Shown one piece after another: positions 60,061 through 64,000 of a stretch of 64,000 bases of DNA. Every line of letters starts with the position of its first letter. The stretch's first letter is position 1. Source of the stretch: Cephalopachus bancanus (taxonomy: Eukaryota > Chordata > Mammalia > Primates > Tarsiidae); assembly GCA_027257055.1 (NCBI GenBank), contig JAPVLO010000019.1:12791001-12855000 (forward strand). The letters are read 5' to 3'. A model generated the notes under the pieces. It worked only from the letters and a program-made list of their open reading frames with translations, ran no database searches and was not told where the DNA came from. The translations under genes were made by a program, and so were the position numbers.

Positions 60061-60904
60061 TAAAAAGTGGGCAAAGAACATGAACAGACATTTCTCTCTT
60101 AAAGATGACATTCAAGCTGTCAAACGTATGAAAAAATGTTCAGCTTCACTAATCATTGGATAAATATAAATCAAAACTACAATGACATACCTATACCAGT
60201 CAGGATGACTATCATTAAAAAGTTAAAAAACAACAGGTGTTGGTGAGGCTACAGAAAAGGGAATACAATACTGTTGGTGGGAATGTAAGCTAGTTCAGCC
60301 TTTGTGGAAGGCCTGTGTGGCATTTTCTCAAATAACTAAAAATAGAGCTGTCATATGATTCAGTATCACACTTCTGGGAATATACCCAGAGAAACATAAA
60401 TTACTCTACTAAAAAGAACATCTGCATATGTATGTTTGTATATTTGTATTTATGTTACAACAGTGAAAACATGGAACCAACCTAGATGCCTGTTGAAAGT
60501 GGACTAGATAAAGAAAATGTGGTACATGCATACCGTGAAATACTATGCAGCCATAAAGAAGAACAAAATCTTGTCCTTTGCAGTCATATAGATAGAGCTG
60601 GAGGGCATCATTCTAAGAGAACTGTCACAGAAACAAAAACTGAATACTGCATGTTCTTACTCATAAGCGGGTCCTGTCAATGGACACATGAGCACAAAGG
60701 TTGAAATAACAGATGCTGGACACTGCTAAAAGGGGAATCAAGGGAGGAAGGACAAGGTGCACACAACCACACAGTAGGTACTCGGTCTACTACCAGGGGA
60801 AGAGGGGGCCCTCTAGAAGCCCAAACCTCACCTGTACACAATTTACTTATGTAGTAAATCCTCACATGTGCCCCACAACTCTAAAATATAAATAAATAAA
60901 TGAA

Positions 60905-61385
60905 TACATAAAATAATTGCATAATGAAAAAGTAATAACCTTCTATATGTACTGCTTAAAATTCAGGACAATCTCCCTTAAGTCCTATTTATAGCATTTA
61001 TGTTTAGAGATTCAATCTCTGGTATTTTGGGAGATAGAATAAGCATCTAATTTCTGTCCATTTTTTGAGGTATCTCTTTTCAAATATTCTAATCATTTTC
61101 AGTGAATCTGTTAGGTTATTACCTTCTCAATCTCTTCTGTCTGAAGGAGCAATAATCCCTTTCCCCATATTATTTTACTTTATTTATCTATTTATGCTGG
61201 TGTAGTAGCACCCACCATGAAAACCAAACTGTTTTAAAGAAGAAATATTAAAAAAAAAAAACCACACCAAAAAAACCCAACTCTGGGGTATTAGTTCTTA
61301 TTAAAGCTTTTCTATGATTGTTTGGGAAAGCCCTCTATTTATGGAGTATTCAGAATGTTGATTTTATTTACTTCTGTTACTCAGT
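60905..61385. other. Unclassified AT-rich DNA
   Basis: Nothing recognised. Confidence 0.35.
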
Positions 61386-61660
61386 TATTAATTCAACAGA
61401 TATTTATTGAGCATTTAGTGTGTATCAGGCACTTTGCTAGTTATTGCACTTTCATAGTAAAATAGGACAGAGCCTTAGTCCTTAACTAGCTAATAGCCTA
61501 TTTGAGGAGACCAAAAAAAAAAAAAAATTAAACAAACAAAATATGGCCTCATAAGTAAGTAACAGGAACATTTTCAAGGTACAAGAGGAAAACAGAGGAG
61601 GTGTGATTAACCCAACTGCTAAATGAGAAAAGAGAAATGAGGCTAGAGAGAGGTCATGTG
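61386..61660 (-). mobile_element. L2 3'-end fragment, minus strand
   Basis: AATTCAACAGATATTTATTG, GCATTTAGTGTGTATCAGGC and ACTTTGCTAGTTATTGCACT are reverse L2 3' end, continuing to GAGGAGGTGTGATTAACCC. Confidence 0.75.
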
Positions 61661-64000
61661 TCCATAAATCAGGATTATGTCACTTTTTCCCTTTCCATTG
61701 ATGCAGCTAAAATAAAAAGATAACAACTACATATTAGTAAATAGATATTATCCATTATTGCAAACTGTACATAAACTTATAACTTCTCATTGCCTACTAG
61801 TCCTAGAAAAGTCGTTCTTTAAAGTTCTGTATAAAGATTAGCATGCCTACCTTATCAGAAAGTCTGACAACACCTACTTTAGATTACCATCCTATGACTT
61901 TTAATGGAAGTGATACTGCTTCAGATATTTGAAAGCCTATTTATTCTAGAATATCATTTTACTTTAAAGCAATTCAATGGAACAGCATGAATATCTGATA
62001 TTCTGAGGACTATCCCTGAGATGATCATGAGTGGTTTAACATTTTTTTCTGCCACCCTTTAAAGAGATAGATTACCCTGACTTTGCAACATAACAGAAAC
62101 ATTTTTAAAATACAAGAAAAAGTGCAGAAAAGAAAAGAGCAAACAAATGGGAATAGCACAACCTAATTAAAAAATCGCTTTTAATGTAAGCTCATCTAAA
62201 ATGTGACTAATGTGGCTAGATAAGGCATATAGCCAGAATTATAACCAGAAAAATCTCAGGATTAACTCTAGTAGGTGACTTTGCTTCCCTTGGATAATGT
62301 GTTGCTGTAATTTGGGTGGCAACACTAATCAGACATGGGTTAAGAATGGGATATGTGATCCTTGTTCTGCTCTAACACCATACCTGGTGACCCTGGGAAA
62401 GCCATATGACCCTGGGAAAAGCACGTGAACTCTGAAAAGTTCTGCTTTAATTGAGGATTCTACTAGCTCTGGGATTTTTAATCTGGTAAGAAGGGGCTAA
62501 AGATATTTCTGGACTCCCTAAAATTGTTTGAAAAGTTGTATTAACAAACATATGCATATTTTTTTTCAGAGTCCCCAAACTACATTGGATTATCTCCATC
62601 CCTCACAAGATTAATACGTATTGAGCTAGATTATTCTCTAACATTGCCTTTAGTCTAAAATATGTTAAGGTTCTGTGGGTTTTACATTTTGATATTTTGG
62701 TCACATTGATTCAGGGCATAAGGACATATTTAGAGTGAATTGGGTCTCTTGAAACAACGGACCCGTTTGAAACCTTGAGTTGTTCCTTTTTTATGCGGGA
62801 GCAGTATTTAGTTTTGCACTAGGGTTCTGGAAAAGTGAACCCAATAGCTAAAAGTCTTTTATTCACTTCCATTTTGCTTTTTTCGCTAGAGTTACATGTA
62901 GATTCAAACATTAGAGACCAATATTGTTAGTACTCATCTGCAAGATAATCACAATACTGCACTTAGGACAATTCTACCTTTTCTTTGCCATTCTTTTAGA
63001 TATAAATACTGAGGTATAGTATTTAGATATAAATACTGAGATTCCTGTATTTACATATTCAGCACGTGCTCACATGCCTCAATGTTGTTTAAAAGGGTAC
63101 CTCACTTAAGAATGGTAAACACCAATAGACAGCCTGGAAACCACAATTTAAACCAGAGAAATAAATAATTACAAAATAAGTGTTTCTTGTTTCCCACACT
63201 CCACATACTTGCCCAACTCTCAGACTCACAAGAGATGCGATTCTTCAAGAGAAATATCTGAGCTACTTCAGTATAAACCCTAGTTTATGTCATACACAGA
63301 ATAAGGTTGTGATTTTTGAAATGAGATACATCCTCATTCCTCCATTATTCCCCATGGATTTCAAAAAGACATCTGAACAGGTCTGTATAAATTGCAGGGA
63401 TTGGAGGTAGGAGGCAGAAGGAGGGGGATAATTTTGAACCATGTGGATCTGACATGTATGTGTGAACCAAGGGGGAGGAGGGAGTAGAGATGTGTTTTTA
63501 TATGAATTCTGCAGTAAAGAAAAAAATTATCTTGGTTGTGCTTGGTAAATTTCTCTTTAATTCCTTTTGATCTGCTGGAAACAGTATCTGATCGCACTCC
63601 CAATCTCTTTTCATTTGCCAACCTTCTCTATTTGTGCAAATCTCTCAATCAAGTTGTGTGGGCACAACGTGTGTACAGGCTTAGTGTTGTCCTCTGTGCT
63701 TCCATTGCCATGACCTTCTGTTCTTACCTGTGTTTTCTCACCCAGATTGGTCCTACCTGAATGACATCATTTTCTCTGCTGACCTCTCAAATGGCAGGCT
63801 ATGAGTTGTAATACAAAAAATAGGGATTTTAAAGTATCCTTCAAAAACTCTGATTTGGAAATTTAATTTTTCCAATTTATGCTTTGTGATCTTGAAAAGT
63901 TTATATAACTACTCTGAGTTAGTGGGAATAAAACTCAGAGGTAGAGTATATATACAAATTCTAGAGCTCAATTTCCTATATGTTTAATTTGTAAGACAGA
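61661..64000. other. Mostly unclassified DNA
   Basis: A possible MIR core lies near 62380-62480 (GGTGACCCTGGGAAAGCC) with a roughly 19-nt tandem duplication of GACCCTGGGAAA plus spacer. TAGATATAAATACTGAG is duplicated at 62998 and 63025. No exon, RNA gene or other repeat is recognised. Confidence 0.4.

Larger units (their letters stand above)
56621..60904 (+). mobile_element. L1 with long 5' UTR but no ORF1 and no RT core, plus strand
   Basis: It starts with GAGAGGGATTCATGATGGCC, a YY1-like L1 head. A 5' UTR of about 1.37 kb follows, to near 57990, and joins directly to ORF2 endonuclease sequence (AGGGACAAATTGGTTAAAAA). ORF1 is therefore missing. Near 59660 the RT N-terminal part joins the region after the RT core, so a second deletion removed the active site. 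The 3' UTR ends near 60904 in a (TAAA)n tail. Dead copy. Confidence 0.85.

Overview
The window is nuclear DNA from a primate and is almost entirely transposable-element debris. I found no intact protein-coding gene, tRNA, rRNA or CRISPR array, and no exon I can defend. The longer open reading frames are LINE-1 or mariner remnants, Alu translations, or simple repeats.

Organism: dimeric Alu elements are abundant. Four copies (near 6.2, 26.6, 40.9 and 42.7 kb) look like old AluJ. About a dozen belong to a younger dimeric family with a CTCAGCCTGTAATCCCG head, an ACAATAAATCAAAAAAT middle A-rich linker and a GAGACTCCAACTC tail. I see no AluS or AluY (simian) copy, and no copy with the expanded linker I associate with lemurs and galagos. 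By elimination this suggests a tarsier-like haplorhine. That is inference.

Layout: 0.9-2.1 kb holds MaLR LTR pieces. 3.2-6.5 kb holds Alus, a Tigger-like DNA transposon and two MER5A copies in opposite orientation. 6.7-7.1 kb is a large TTC/GAA array. 9-13 kb is MIR, L2 and Alu. 14.2-18.1 kb is a 5'-truncated L1 with two Alus inside it. 18.7-19.8 kb is L2 with a nested Alu. 19.8-23.05 kb is an L1 on the minus strand. 23.5-29.0 kb is Tigger, MIR and Alu pieces in otherwise unclassified DNA. 29.1-35.1 kb is a nearly full-length dead L1. 35.3-40.1 kb is L2 and an ancient L1 with nested Alus and MER5A. 43.6-45.1 kb is a possible LTR with a G-rich run, then an inverted Alu pair. 46.5-52.2 kb is an ancient minus-strand L1 interrupted by an Alu, a MER8/Tigger2 element that itself contains a mariner, and a very short L1 tail. 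54.1-55.2 kb is Alu, L2 and MIR. 56.6-60.9 kb is an L1 that keeps a long 5' UTR but lacks ORF1 and the reverse-transcriptase core. The rest is unclassified AT-rich DNA.

The elements do not form a functional pathway. What the window preserves is a record of insertions, read from nesting and target-site duplications. The most informative points are a 35-nt templated insertion inside an Alu, a mariner-in-MER8 nest with TA duplications, a stepwise series of diagnostic changes within the lineage-specific Alu family, a duplicated monomer in an L1 5' UTR, and a roughly 380-bp GAA/TTC array. I did not find a previously undescribed biological system.
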